From: Clostridia bacterium
Lineage (GTDB): Bacteria > Bacillota > Clostridia > Oscillospirales > Acutalibacteraceae
Reading direction: 5' to 3'
NCBI GenBank assembly: GCA_017631745.1
Contig: JAGBSR010000074.1
Span: forward strand, 1-21,469
Length of the DNA stretch: 21,469 nucleotides
The position numbers and the translations under genes were made by a program. This document shows, piece after piece, positions 1 through 6,878 of this stretch; position 1 is the first letter of the stretch, and each line of letters opens with the position of its first letter. Under the pieces are notes generated by a model. It did no database searches. It saw only the letters and a list, made by a program, of their open reading frames with translations, and was not told where the DNA came from.

Positions 1-1
1 G

Positions 2-427
2 CCGGGTAAAACCGTAACTATCAATTTTTTCAAGCTTGACTCTTGCCGTCTGGTTGACCTTCCGGGCTATGGCTATGCCAAGGTTTCACACGATGAGAAA
101 AAGCGTTGGTCTGAGCTGATGGAAACTTATTTTTCATCAGGTAGAGATATTAGACTTGTAGTGCAGCTTATTGATATGAGACACGCACCCTCACAGCAGG
201 ATATTGATATGATCTAGTATATGGTTGAATGCAAAATTCCTTTTGTGCTTGCTCTTACCAAAGCTGATAAGCTCAATAAAACTGAACGAATGAATCAGTT
301 AGAACTCATCTGCTCTATAGCAGCAAAATACGGCGAGATTCCCGTTGTACCTTTCTCAGCAACAAAAGGCGACGGCACTGAAGAACTCAGAAGACTTATA
401 GAAAAATATGTTGCCGATAAAGCTTGA
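2..427 (+). pseudogene. engB: Ribosome biogenesis GTPase EngB/YsxC, 5'-partial, interrupted by in-frame TAG
   Basis: EngB (YihA/YsxC) is a TRAFAC-class GTPase needed for assembly of the large ribosomal subunit. The window opens after the P-loop, at the switch I signature PGKT followed by INFF. G3 (DLPGYGYAK), G4 (TKAD) and G5 (SATKGDG) all follow in one reading frame ending at TGA 425-427. That frame is broken by a single TAG at 215-217, between DIDMI and YMVECKIPF, so G4 and G5 lie beyond the stop. No frameshift accompanies it: the frame is the same on both sides and the flanking protein is well conserved. One base change from GAG or CAG would create it. An ATG at 221 lies just past the stop but has no Shine-Dalgarno and would give only a 68-residue C-terminal piece. 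Possible explanations are a real null allele, a sequence error or amber suppression; the family assignment itself is secure. Confidence 0.85.
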
Positions 428-441
428 ACGGGGGTGGGGAT

Positions 442-1005
442 ATGAAAAATATTTTAGCTGAAAAAATGAAAAAAAGTCCCGTTATTGCAGGGGTGAAGGA
501 TCTGACAAAATTTGAGGATGCCCTTAACTCATCCTGCGATATTATCTTTCTCCTCAGCGGCAGTATCTTTAATATCAAGGAGTTTGTTCAGAGGGCTAAA
601 GATAAAAACAAGATGATATTCATCCATGTTGATTTGCTCGACGGCTTTTCAAAGGATGCCGTTGCACTGAAATATATCTATGAAGAAATCAAACCCGACG
701 GTATCATTTCAACAAAAAACAGTCAGCTCAAAGCTGCAAAAAGCCTCGGATTTATGACCGTTCAGCGAATTTTTATCATTGACTCGCTGTCAATTGATAC
801 TGCAATAAAAGCTTCGCAGATGATTAATCCGGATGCTATTGAAATTATGCCGGGAATTATGCCAAAAATCACAAAGAAGATGAGTGATGAGCTTGATGTT
901 CCTGTAATTGTCGGCGGTCTTATCAGCGAGAAAGGCGAGATTGAAAAGGCTCTTTCGAGCGGTGCCCTCGGTGTTTCAACATCTGCAAAAGAGCTTTGGA
1001 GGTAA
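442..1005 (+). CDS. glpP: Glycerol-3-phosphate-responsive antiterminator, GlpP family
   Basis: The 187-residue product matches GlpP, an RNA-binding antiterminator with a TIM-barrel-like fold that in Bacillus activates glp genes when bound to glycerol 3-phosphate. Visible family blocks are SPVIAGVKD (12-20), HVDLLDG (62-68), DGIISTK (86-92), QRIFIIDS (108-115), EIMPG (134-138) and VPVIVGGLI (153-161), in the usual order and at the usual length. The ATG at 442 is preferred because a G-rich ribosome binding site (GGGGGTGGGG) stands just upstream; a TTG at 424 in the same frame would overlap the engB stop and precede that site. No glpF, glpK or glpD lies in the window, so its target is elsewhere or the protein has another role. 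Assignment rests on motif pattern and length. Confidence 0.85.
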   Translation: MKNILAEKMKKSPVIAGVKDLTKFEDALNSSCDIIFLLSGSIFNIKEFVQRAKDKNKMIFIHVDLLDGFSKDAVALKYIYEEIKPDGIISTKNSQLKAAKSLGFMTVQRIFIIDSLSIDTAIKASQMINPDAIEIMPGIMPKITKKMSDELDVPVIVGGLISEKGEIEKALSSGALGVSTSAKELWR

Positions 1006-1008
1006 GTT

Positions 1009-1566
1009 ATGATTAACATCAGAAAATATCAGGAAAAAGATAAAGAATTACTCAGAGATATCTGCATAAAAACATCTCGTCTTCCCATTGAAACAGAAGA
1101 TCAGAGAAAGTATCTCACCCTTATGTATAACGACTATTACACAGAGGTTGAGGGCAGAAATTGCTTTGTTGCCGTTGATGAAAACGATGTGGCTGTCGGC
1201 TATATTCTCTGTGCTGAAAACTTTGCGAGATACTCAAAGATTTTCAGAAAATTTTATCTCCCCGAAATTAAAAAGCTCGGAATGAACTATTACTTTATGG
1301 CAATCGGAGAAATGGCGGCTCATCTTCTTTACAGCAAGAAATATCCCGCTCATCTGCATATCGATATTCTCGATGTTTGCCAGGGTCAGGGTGTCGGCAC
1401 AAGACTTATGAATGAGCTTAAAAATCATCTCAAAAGTAAAAATGTACCTGCTCTTATGCTTTCCTGCGGCGGTGATAACACTATGGCTGTGAAGTTTTAT
1501 AAAAAGAACAGCTTCAAGGTTGTCAAAAATCTTGCGGGAAGCTACATAATGGGAATCGATTTATAA
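1009..1566 (+). CDS. GNAT family N-acetyltransferase
   Basis: The 185-residue product is a single-domain GNAT acetyltransferase, which would transfer an acetyl group from acetyl-CoA to an unknown amine. The pyrophosphate-binding motif A is clear at residues 125-131 (QGQGVGT), preceded by a beta-4-like strand (HLHIDIL) and followed by the typical C-terminal FYKKNSF segment, which matches motif B of the fold. The long aromatic insertion before motif A (Y75 to Y108) resembles the GNAT-like domain seen in bacterial relatives of O-GlcNAcase C-terminal domains, but this is only a resemblance. GGAGG at 998-1002, inside the end of the glpP-like gene, is well placed for ATG 1009, so the two genes are probably cotranscribed. 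The substrate cannot be read from sequence. Confidence 0.8.
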   Translation: MINIRKYQEKDKELLRDICIKTSRLPIETEDQRKYLTLMYNDYYTEVEGRNCFVAVDENDVAVGYILCAENFARYSKIFRKFYLPEIKKLGMNYYFMAIGEMAAHLLYSKKYPAHLHIDILDVCQGQGVGTRLMNELKNHLKSKNVPALMLSCGGDNTMAVKFYKKNSFKVVKNLAGSYIMGIDL

Positions 1567-1599
1567 TTTTTGTATAAAAACGCAATTACTGTCAACAAT

Positions 1600-1621
1600 A
1601 ATCTCAAAAGGAGTTGAGATT
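1600..1621 (+). promoter_or_regulatory. Hairpin presenting the Shine-Dalgarno of the DUF378 gene in its loop
   Basis: AATCTCAA (1600-1607) and TTGAGATT (1614-1621) are perfect reverse complements, separated by exactly the six bases AAGGAG (1608-1613). The whole ribosome binding site would thus form the loop of an 8-bp stem ending four bases before the ATG at 1626. The stem is A/U-rich and so only moderately stable. The pairing is seen directly; a regulatory role (loop accessibility, temperature or protein binding) is inference. Confidence 0.55.
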
Positions 1622-1625
1622 TGAA

Positions 1626-1829
1626 ATGCTTGACAAAATTGCATTATTATTGACAATTATCGGCGGTGTTAACTGGGGTCTTGTTGGCATCTTTCAGTTT
1701 GACCTTGTTGCCTGGATTTTCGGCGGTCAGGACGCTATCATCAGCCGAATCATTTACACAGTAATAGCTCTCGCAGCTATCTGGTGTATATCTATTCTTT
1801 TTGTTTCAAGAGAAGAAGCAAAGGACTGA
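1626..1829 (+). CDS. DUF378 family small membrane protein
   Basis: This 67-residue protein is of the DUF378 (YuzA-like) type: two hydrophobic helices (about 4-33 and 39-60) joined by a short loop, with the family signature GGVNWGLVG (13-21) and the IFGG turn (31-34), ending in a charged tail. It should be an integral membrane protein; no biochemical function is established for the family. ATG 1626 is chosen because DUF378 proteins begin with this short Leu-Asp-Lys stretch just before helix 1. An in-frame TTG at 1614 directly abuts the AAGGAG and is unlikely to be used. The spacing from AAGGAG to ATG is 12 bases, rather long, and a hairpin with the Shine-Dalgarno in its loop fills it. The gene ends just before an intrinsic terminator. 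Confidence 0.85.
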   Translation: MLDKIALLLTIIGGVNWGLVGIFQFDLVAWIFGGQDAIISRIIYTVIALAAIWCISILFVSREEAKD

Positions 1830-1846
1830 CATTTTAAACTGACGGG

Positions 1847-1880
1847 GTGCTCTGACGAAACGGTCAGAGCGCTCTTTTTT
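1847..1880 (+). terminator. Rho-independent terminator after the DUF378 gene
   Basis: GTGCTCTGAC (1847-1856) pairs with GTCAGAGCGC (1863-1872) around a GAAACG loop. The stem is ten base pairs, with one T-G wobble near its base, and is followed at once by TCTTTTTT. It lies 17 bases after the DUF378 stop and is a textbook intrinsic terminator for the engB-to-DUF378 block. Confidence 0.9.
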
Positions 1881-1904
1881 ATTCAGAGTCTGCAAGAGGG
1901 GAGA

Positions 1905-1985
1905 GGCGGCTCCGCAACCGAACTTTGTTCGGTCCGGCGACTTTTGTCGCCGTAGAAATCACTTTGTGATTTCAGCGGAGCCGCC
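1905..1985. other. Three-armed cloverleaf of nested inverted repeats
   Basis: An 81-base stretch folds completely on paper into a four-way junction. The closing stem is 11 perfect pairs (1905-1915 with 1975-1985, GGCGGCTCCGC/GCGGAGCCGCC). Inside it are three perfect hairpins: 7 bp with a TTT loop (1917-1923/1927-1933), 7 bp with a TTTT loop (1935-1941/1946-1952) and 8 bp with a TTT loop (1955-1962/1966-1973). Only one or two unpaired bases separate the arms. AGGG (1897-1900) with CCCT (1987-1990) and CTGCAA (1890-1895) with TTGCAG (2006-2011) can extend the outer stem with bulges. It is not a tRNA, since the loops are too small and no T-loop or anticodon arm is present. It lies between a terminator and the next promoter, so a DNA-level palindromic repeat is more likely than a leader RNA. 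Only one copy is present in this window. Confidence 0.75.
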
Positions 1986-2053
1986 GCCCTGCTTTAACCG
2001 CGGTTTTGCAGTAGAATTAAGAAGTTAACCGCTTATTAAAGTTACAATAATTA

Positions 2054-2082
2054 TTGATTTTTATTTTAGAAGAGAGTATAAT
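2054..2082 (+). promoter_or_regulatory. Sigma-A-type promoter for the M42 peptidase operon
   Basis: TTGATT (2054-2059) and a perfect TATAAT (2077-2082) are separated by 17 bases, inside an A/T-rich stretch downstream of the cloverleaf. Transcription would start near 2089-2090, leaving a leader of about 30 bases that contains the CGGAGG ribosome binding site (2105-2110). This fits a fresh start for the operon beginning at 2119. Confidence 0.75.
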
Positions 2083-2118
2083 AAATAAGATTATAATGAT
2101 TTTTCGGAGGTATTAACC

Positions 2119-3144
2119 ATGGATATAAAACAACTGTGCTTTTCTCTTGCTGAAAAGAACGGTACCTCAGGTGATGAAAAGGCTGCCTGCGAATATGCAA
2201 AACAGCTTCTCAGCGAATATATGACAGCTCAAACCGATGTACTCGGAAATGTTGTCGGCACTATGGGAAATAAAGGTGCTCACATTTTACTTGATGCACA
2301 CATTGACCAGATAGGTCTTGTAGTCAGACACATTGATGACAAGGGGTTTCTGCTTGTTGATAAGGTTGGCGGGCCTGATCTGAGAGTGCTTATCGGTGCT
2401 GAGGTAATTGTGCACGGTGAAGTTGACCTTTTCGGCGTTATTTCTTCAGTGCCGCCGCATCTTCAGAAGGGTGACAGCAAAAACGAAAGCATAGACCTTA
2501 AAACAATGGCTGTTGACATCGGTATGACAAAAGAGTCTGCTGAAAAGTTAGTATCAATCGGTGACAGAATAACTCTCAGAAATCAGCAGCTTGAGCTTCT
2601 CGGTGACAAAATTGTTTCACCCTCATTTGATGACAGATGCTGTGTTGCAGTTATACTCAAGGCTCTTGAAATGACCAAAGGCAAGCTCAACAATATAACA
2701 GTCAGCGTACTCTTTTCCGCTCAGGAAGAAACAACCGGCAGCGGTGCGAAGACAGGCTCATTTTCTCTTATGCCTGATTATGCAATTGCCCTTGATGTTG
2801 GCTTCGGCGATGATCCTTATACAGACAAAACTCAGACAATAGCTCTCGGCAAAGGTCCGTCAATCGGCATCAGCCCCACTCTTGACAGAGAATTTACAAA
2901 AGAGCTTAAAGAAATTTGCAACGAAAAGAACATACCTTATCAGCACGATGTCATGGGCGGCAGAACAGGCACAAACGCCGATTCAATCAACAACACAGGT
3001 CGCGGCATAAAAACAGCTCTTGTGTCAGTACCGCTGAGATATATGCACACAGGCTGTGAGGTAATCAGTGTTTGCGATATAGAAAACGCTGCAAAGCTTT
3101 TAGCTGAGTATCTTCTTAAAAAGGAGGCTGAGTGCAATGCTTAA
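2119..3144 (+). CDS. M42 family metallo-aminopeptidase (first of tandem pair)
   Basis: The 341-residue product is a cytosolic M42 (glutamyl aminopeptidase/TET-like) enzyme that would trim N-terminal residues from peptides using two metal ions. Expected ligands are all present: His61 and Asp63 in AHID, the DDR motif at 171-173 (bridging Asp), the catalytic and ligand pair Glu203-Glu204 in AQEET, Asp226 in ALDVG and His310 in RYMHTG. The apical domain inserted between residues about 70 and 160 is the usual M42 insertion. Members form large dodecameric shells, which is family knowledge and not visible here. Start ATG 2119 has CGGAGG eight bases upstream. Older annotations call such proteins endoglucanase or cellulase M, which the peptidase motifs do not support. 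It is the first gene of the operon and overlaps the next by eight bases. Confidence 0.92.
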   Translation: MDIKQLCFSLAEKNGTSGDEKAACEYAKQLLSEYMTAQTDVLGNVVGTMGNKGAHILLDAHIDQIGLVVRHIDDKGFLLVDKVGGPDLRVLIGAEVIVHGEVDLFGVISSVPPHLQKGDSKNESIDLKTMAVDIGMTKESAEKLVSIGDRITLRNQQLELLGDKIVSPSFDDRCCVAVILKALEMTKGKLNNITVSVLFSAQEETTGSGAKTGSFSLMPDYAIALDVGFGDDPYTDKTQTIALGKGPSIGISPTLDREFTKELKEICNEKNIPYQHDVMGGRTGTNADSINNTGRGIKTALVSVPLRYMHTGCEVISVCDIENAAKLLAEYLLKKEAECNA

Positions 3145-4156
3145 CGAACTTAAAAATCTCTGCCTTATAGACGGCACATCAGGTGATGAAGGCAGAGTAA
3201 GAGAATACATCATTTCAAAAATCAAAGATAAATGCGAATATTCCGTTGACCCAATGGGCAATGTGCTTGCTTTTAAAAAGGGTAAAGCTCAGCCTAAAAA
3301 TAAAGTTATGCTTTCTGCACATATGGACGAGGTCGGTTTTATTGTTACTTACATCTGTGACAATGGCTTTCTGAAATTTACCAATGTCGGAGGCATCGAC
3401 TCTAAGGTTGTAGTCGGCAGGGCAGTTCGCGTAGGCGAAAACAACATCAACGGTGTTATCGGCAATAAGGCAGTACATCTTTGTCACGGTGATGACGAAA
3501 AAACAGCTCCTAAGCTTGATAAGCTCTACATTGATATCGGTGCATCAAGCAAAGAAGAAGCAGAAAAATATGTAAGCATAGGCGACAGTGTGCACTTCAT
3601 ATCAGATTTCGTAGAGTTCGGTGAAGATAAAATCAAGGCTAAGGCAATTGATGACCGTTTCGGCTGTGCCATTATGCTCAGCATGATTGACAGCGACCTT
3701 GAATACGATACACATTTTGCTTTTCTCGTGCAGGAAGAGGTCGGTTGCAGAGGCGGCAGCGCTGCTGTATTTACAATCAGACCTGACTATGCAATTGTCC
3801 TTGAGGCTACAACAGCTTCCGATATTTCAGGCGTCAGTGATGAAGACAGAGTCTGTGTCCAGGGCAAGGGTGCGGTTGTATCCTTTATGGACAGATCAAC
3901 TGTTTATAACAGAGATATGTTCAAGGGTGCATTTGCACTTGCCAAAGAAAAGAATATCCCCATTCAACCCAAAACAACAGTTGCAGGCGGTAACGATGCG
4001 AGCGCAATCCACAAGGCCTGCTCAGGCGTTTACACTATTGCTGTTTCACTTCCCTGCAGATACATTCATTCAGGTACTTCTGTAGGTGATAAGAAGGATA
4101 TGCAGGCTTGCTACGACTTATCTGTTGCACTTTCTCAGGAGTATGCTAATGCTTAA
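3137..4156 (+). CDS. M42 family metallo-aminopeptidase (second of tandem pair)
   Basis: A 339-residue paralogue of the preceding enzyme. It keeps His62 and Asp64 (AHMDE), the DDR motif at 172-174, the Glu200-Glu201 pair (VQEEVG) and His311 (RYIHSG). Where the first copy has Asp226, this one has Glu223 (VLEATTA), the alternative carboxylate ligand found in part of the family, so the two probably differ in substrate preference. The sequences are clearly related but diverged throughout, so this is not a recent duplication. AAAAAGGAGG lies just upstream of ATG 3137, which overlaps the previous stop through ATGCTTAA, suggesting coupled translation. Its role would be cytosolic peptide breakdown together with the first copy, possibly in a mixed shell complex (inference). 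Confidence 0.92.
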   Translation: MLNELKNLCLIDGTSGDEGRVREYIISKIKDKCEYSVDPMGNVLAFKKGKAQPKNKVMLSAHMDEVGFIVTYICDNGFLKFTNVGGIDSKVVVGRAVRVGENNINGVIGNKAVHLCHGDDEKTAPKLDKLYIDIGASSKEEAEKYVSIGDSVHFISDFVEFGEDKIKAKAIDDRFGCAIMLSMIDSDLEYDTHFAFLVQEEVGCRGGSAAVFTIRPDYAIVLEATTASDISGVSDEDRVCVQGKGAVVSFMDRSTVYNRDMFKGAFALAKEKNIPIQPKTTVAGGNDASAIHKACSGVYTIAVSLPCRYIHSGTSVGDKKDMQACYDLSVALSQEYANA

Positions 4157-4913
4157 GCTTGCAACAGATAAAGACCTTGACTGCATACTGAGCTTTTGTG
4201 ACGGTGATTTGCTCGGCACAAGAATAGGCTGTTACTGCCTGGCGTACGGCTTTGAGAGAGATTTTCTCAATGTCTGGGTAAATCATACTGCCTCGGGCAT
4301 TAATGCTGTTATTGCCAAATTTTACGACAGTATAACTATAAAAGCTGACTGTGAGGATTTATCCGAAATCAGAGAGTTTGTTTCTATGCTTGGTTTTACC
4401 ACCCTTGAAACATCTGAGTCAACCTGCCTTAAGCTTTCGTATAAATCCGATGAAATCAAGAAATCTTATATATTTAACGGCACGGCTGAAAATATGGAAG
4501 CACAGGAGCTCTCAGAAGAGTACTTCAAGGCACTTTATCAGCTTGTTTGCGAAAATATTCCCGGCTCATTCGGCGACGATAAAGAGTCATATCTCGCTTT
4601 TCTTTCGGATTTTACATTCAGAAAGCGCAGAGGTCTTGCGCGAAGCAAAGGTATAATCCTTGACGGAAAATTAGTCTCAAGTGTCATTACCTCGGCAGAG
4701 GTACCGGGTAATGCACTTATCAGTGCAGTAGCAAGCGATAAAACAGTCAGAGGTACCGGCATAGGCAGAAAAACCGTACTTACAATGCTCAGTGAGCTTC
4801 AGAGCGAAGGTAAAAATATTTATGTTATTGCTCTGAATGAATCTGCAGAGGGCTTTTATGAGCATTTAGGCTTTGAATTTAAAGAAAATATTACTATTAT
4901 TAGAGGACGATAA
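4149..4913 (+). CDS. GNAT family N-acetyltransferase with N-terminal extension
   Basis: The 254-residue product has a C-terminal GNAT domain with acetyl-CoA motif A at 201-206 (RGTGIG) after the strand ALISAVAS, then a FYEHLGFE segment (236-243) typical of motif B. Residues 1 to about 110 form an N-terminal half without a motif I recognise; two-part GNATs of this size are common in Clostridia. Start: ATG 4149 lies seven bases after AGGAG (4137-4141), while the ATG at 4143 is only one base away from it and is less likely. The start overlaps the upstream stop by ATGCTTAA, the same arrangement as between the two peptidases. Its substrate is unknown; its place after peptidases suggests an amino acid or peptide amine (inference). 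Confidence 0.78.
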   Translation: MLKLATDKDLDCILSFCDGDLLGTRIGCYCLAYGFERDFLNVWVNHTASGINAVIAKFYDSITIKADCEDLSEIREFVSMLGFTTLETSESTCLKLSYKSDEIKKSYIFNGTAENMEAQELSEEYFKALYQLVCENIPGSFGDDKESYLAFLSDFTFRKRRGLARSKGIILDGKLVSSVITSAEVPGNALISAVASDKTVRGTGIGRKTVLTMLSELQSEGKNIYVIALNESAEGFYEHLGFEFKENITIIRGR

Positions 4914-4915
4914 TA

Positions 4916-6181
4916 ATGTTCAGATTTGATTCAAGAATTGAAGAAATGTCAAAAAAAGCACTTGAAAGTGCGAAAGAAAATTTTGCTTATATAGATGAGA
5001 TAACCGAATACAATCAGCAGAAAATGCTCAAAGCATTTATCGACAAGGGTGTTACCGAGTCAATGTTTGCCGAGAGCACAGGCTACGGCTATAACGACAG
5101 AGGCCGTGAAGTAATTGATGAAGTGTTTGCTCAGGCTGTGGGTGCAGAAGATTCTATTGTAAGACACAATTTCACTTGCGGCACTCACACACTTACAGTT
5201 GCACTTTTCGGTGTGCTCAGACCCGGTGACACAATGCTTTCAGTTTCAGGCACACCTTATGATACCATTCAGCCCGTTATCGGCATAACAAAAGACAGCA
5301 ATATGGGTTCACTCAAGGATTTTGGTGTAAAATATGATGAGGTTGCTCTCAAGGATGAAAGACTTGATTTCGAGGCAATTGAAGAGAGACTTAAAAAAGG
5401 CGATGTGAGAATGGTTTACATTCAGCGCTCAAGAGGCTATTCACTTCGTCCCACACTTTCAGTTGCTGAAATCAAAAAGGTTGTTGATATCACCAAGAGA
5501 GTCAGCAAAGCAATGGTTATGGTAGATAACTGCTACGGTGAATGGACAGAAAAGCTTGAGCCTACAGATGTCGGTGCAGACCTTATGGCAGGCTCACTTA
5601 TTAAAAATCCTGGTGGCGGTATTGCAAAAACAGGCGGTTATATAGCAGGTAAAAAGGAATATGTTGATATGTGCGCCTACAGACTTACAACTCCCGGTCT
5701 CGGCAGAGAAGTCGGTGCAACACTCGGCCAATCAAGAGAGCTTTTTATGGGCATTTTCAACGGCCCACATGTTGTCGGCGAAGCGCTTAAGGTTGCTTGC
5801 TTCACTGCGGCTCTTTTCGAACTTTTAGGCTTTGGCACCACACCCGAAAAGGATGAGACACGTCACGATATCATTCAGGCTGTAAAGCTTGTAAACAGAG
5901 ACAATCTCATTGCTTTCTGTCAGGGTATTCAGAAGGGTTCACCTATTGATTCCTTTGTCGTACCCGAGCCCTGGTCAATGCCCGGTTATGACAGCGAGGT
6001 TATTATGGCGGCAGGTGCATTTACTCTCGGCTCATCAATTGAGCTTTCAGCCGATGCTCCTCTTCGTGAGCCTTATGCAGTGTGGCTTCAGGGCGGTCTC
6101 AACTTCCACAGCGGCAAGGTTGCCGTTATGTACGCTGCCGAAAATGTACTCAGAGTACTTGATAAAGAAGGTAATAAATAA
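4916..6181 (+). CDS. PLP-dependent methionine gamma-lyase family protein (YnbB-like)
   Basis: The 421-residue product belongs to the Cys/Met-metabolism PLP enzymes of COG4100, often labelled aluminium resistance protein (B. subtilis YnbB). It would cleave or eliminate a sulfur-containing amino acid, but no member's substrate is firmly settled as far as I know. Visible features are the cofactor-phosphate region with FTCGTH (86-91), the PLP-ring aspartate in VDNCYGE (Asp204) and the Schiff-base lysine in GSLIKNPGG (Lys230). The glycine-rich stretch after the lysine and the motif TPGLGREVG are typical of this subgroup and differ from classical cystathionine lyases. AGAGGA lies upstream of ATG 4916, two bases after the GNAT stop. 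Salvaging sulfur amino acids released by the two peptidases is a plausible role (inference). Confidence 0.88.
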   Translation: MFRFDSRIEEMSKKALESAKENFAYIDEITEYNQQKMLKAFIDKGVTESMFAESTGYGYNDRGREVIDEVFAQAVGAEDSIVRHNFTCGTHTLTVALFGVLRPGDTMLSVSGTPYDTIQPVIGITKDSNMGSLKDFGVKYDEVALKDERLDFEAIEERLKKGDVRMVYIQRSRGYSLRPTLSVAEIKKVVDITKRVSKAMVMVDNCYGEWTEKLEPTDVGADLMAGSLIKNPGGGIAKTGGYIAGKKEYVDMCAYRLTTPGLGREVGATLGQSRELFMGIFNGPHVVGEALKVACFTAALFELLGFGTTPEKDETRHDIIQAVKLVNRDNLIAFCQGIQKGSPIDSFVVPEPWSMPGYDSEVIMAAGAFTLGSSIELSADAPLREPYAVWLQGGLNFHSGKVAVMYAAENVLRVLDKEGNK

Positions 6182-6876
6182 TGGGAAGCTTCAAAGGTTT
6201 TGATCCTAACGGCTTTATGCTTCTTGAAATGAACAAGTTTAACGATTCAAGAGATTTCTATGAAAGCGTAAAAGAAGACATAAAGAAAATGTCAATTGTT
6301 CCTATGCGTAATCTCTGTGCTGATCTCTCTGATGAGCTTTACAGAATTGACCCAAAGATGAATCTCGTACCTACCAAAATGGTTTCGAGAGTCAGAAGGG
6401 ATACAAGATACTCAAAGAATAAGCAGATGTATCGCAGTAATATCTGGTGTATGTTTATGAGGGACAAGCATCAGTGGGAAAATTTCCCGTGTATGTGGTT
6501 TGAGTTTTTCCCTGATGGATACAGCTACGGTGTTGCAATGTTCCGTTTTGACGCAACGGGTCTTGGTGCTTTCAGACAAAAGCTAATCGAAAAGCCTAAG
6601 GAATTCAGAAGAGCTCTTACAAGCATTGAAATCACAGGCGCTCAGCTGTTTCTTGATTTGTTCAAGAAGAATAAACCCGATATCGAAAAAGTAGATGATG
6701 ACCTTAAAATCTTTTATAACGCAAAGGATTTCGGCTTCACTTATCACAGCAATAATATGCAAAAGCTCATTGACGGCAGCATTATTGAAGAGCTGACCTA
6801 TGCCGTAAGAGCATTTGAGCCGATGTATAAATTCCTGAGCGAAATCACAGATGAACTTGTGGCTAAAGGAGAATAA
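6181..6876 (+). CDS. DUF2461 domain-containing protein
   Basis: The 231-residue product matches the DUF2461 pattern: an early SRDFYESVKED segment, the RDTRYSKNKQMYRSN core (about 70-84), WFEFFPDGYSYG (about 102-113), and the KNKPDIEK stretch near 160 that resembles the family's LKRPPKG region in weakened form. It is soluble, with no signal or membrane segment. The family has no established function. The start codon shares one base with the stop of the upstream C-S lyase gene (TAATG), so translation is probably coupled; AAGG a few bases upstream is a weak ribosome binding site. Its fixed position between metabolic genes suggests an enzyme or accessory protein, but nothing visible identifies a reaction. 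Confidence 0.8.
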   Translation: MGSFKGFDPNGFMLLEMNKFNDSRDFYESVKEDIKKMSIVPMRNLCADLSDELYRIDPKMNLVPTKMVSRVRRDTRYSKNKQMYRSNIWCMFMRDKHQWENFPCMWFEFFPDGYSYGVAMFRFDATGLGAFRQKLIEKPKEFRRALTSIEITGAQLFLDLFKKNKPDIEKVDDDLKIFYNAKDFGFTYHSNNMQKLIDGSIIEELTYAVRAFEPMYKFLSEITDELVAKGE

Positions 6877-6878
6877 TT

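Noticed and set aside
1905..1985. The cloverleaf as a tRNA or tRNA-like gene
   Set aside because: The arms have 3-4 base T loops, no seven-base anticodon loop, no T-loop GTTC context and no acceptor end.
2092..2097. A second TATAAT upstream of the M42 operon as a promoter
   Set aside because: No -35-like hexamer lies 16-18 bases upstream, and a start there would leave almost no leader before the ribosome binding site; the TATAAT at 2077 has a good partner.
3687..4085. 132-codon plus-strand frame inside the second M42 gene
   Set aside because: It overlaps the conserved peptidase in another frame, with low-complexity, leucine/serine-rich translation and no motif.
2119..4156. Tandem M42 genes as endoglucanases (cellulase M)
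   Set aside because: The full set of peptidase metal ligands and the catalytic glutamate pair identify them as aminopeptidases; the cellulase label is historical.
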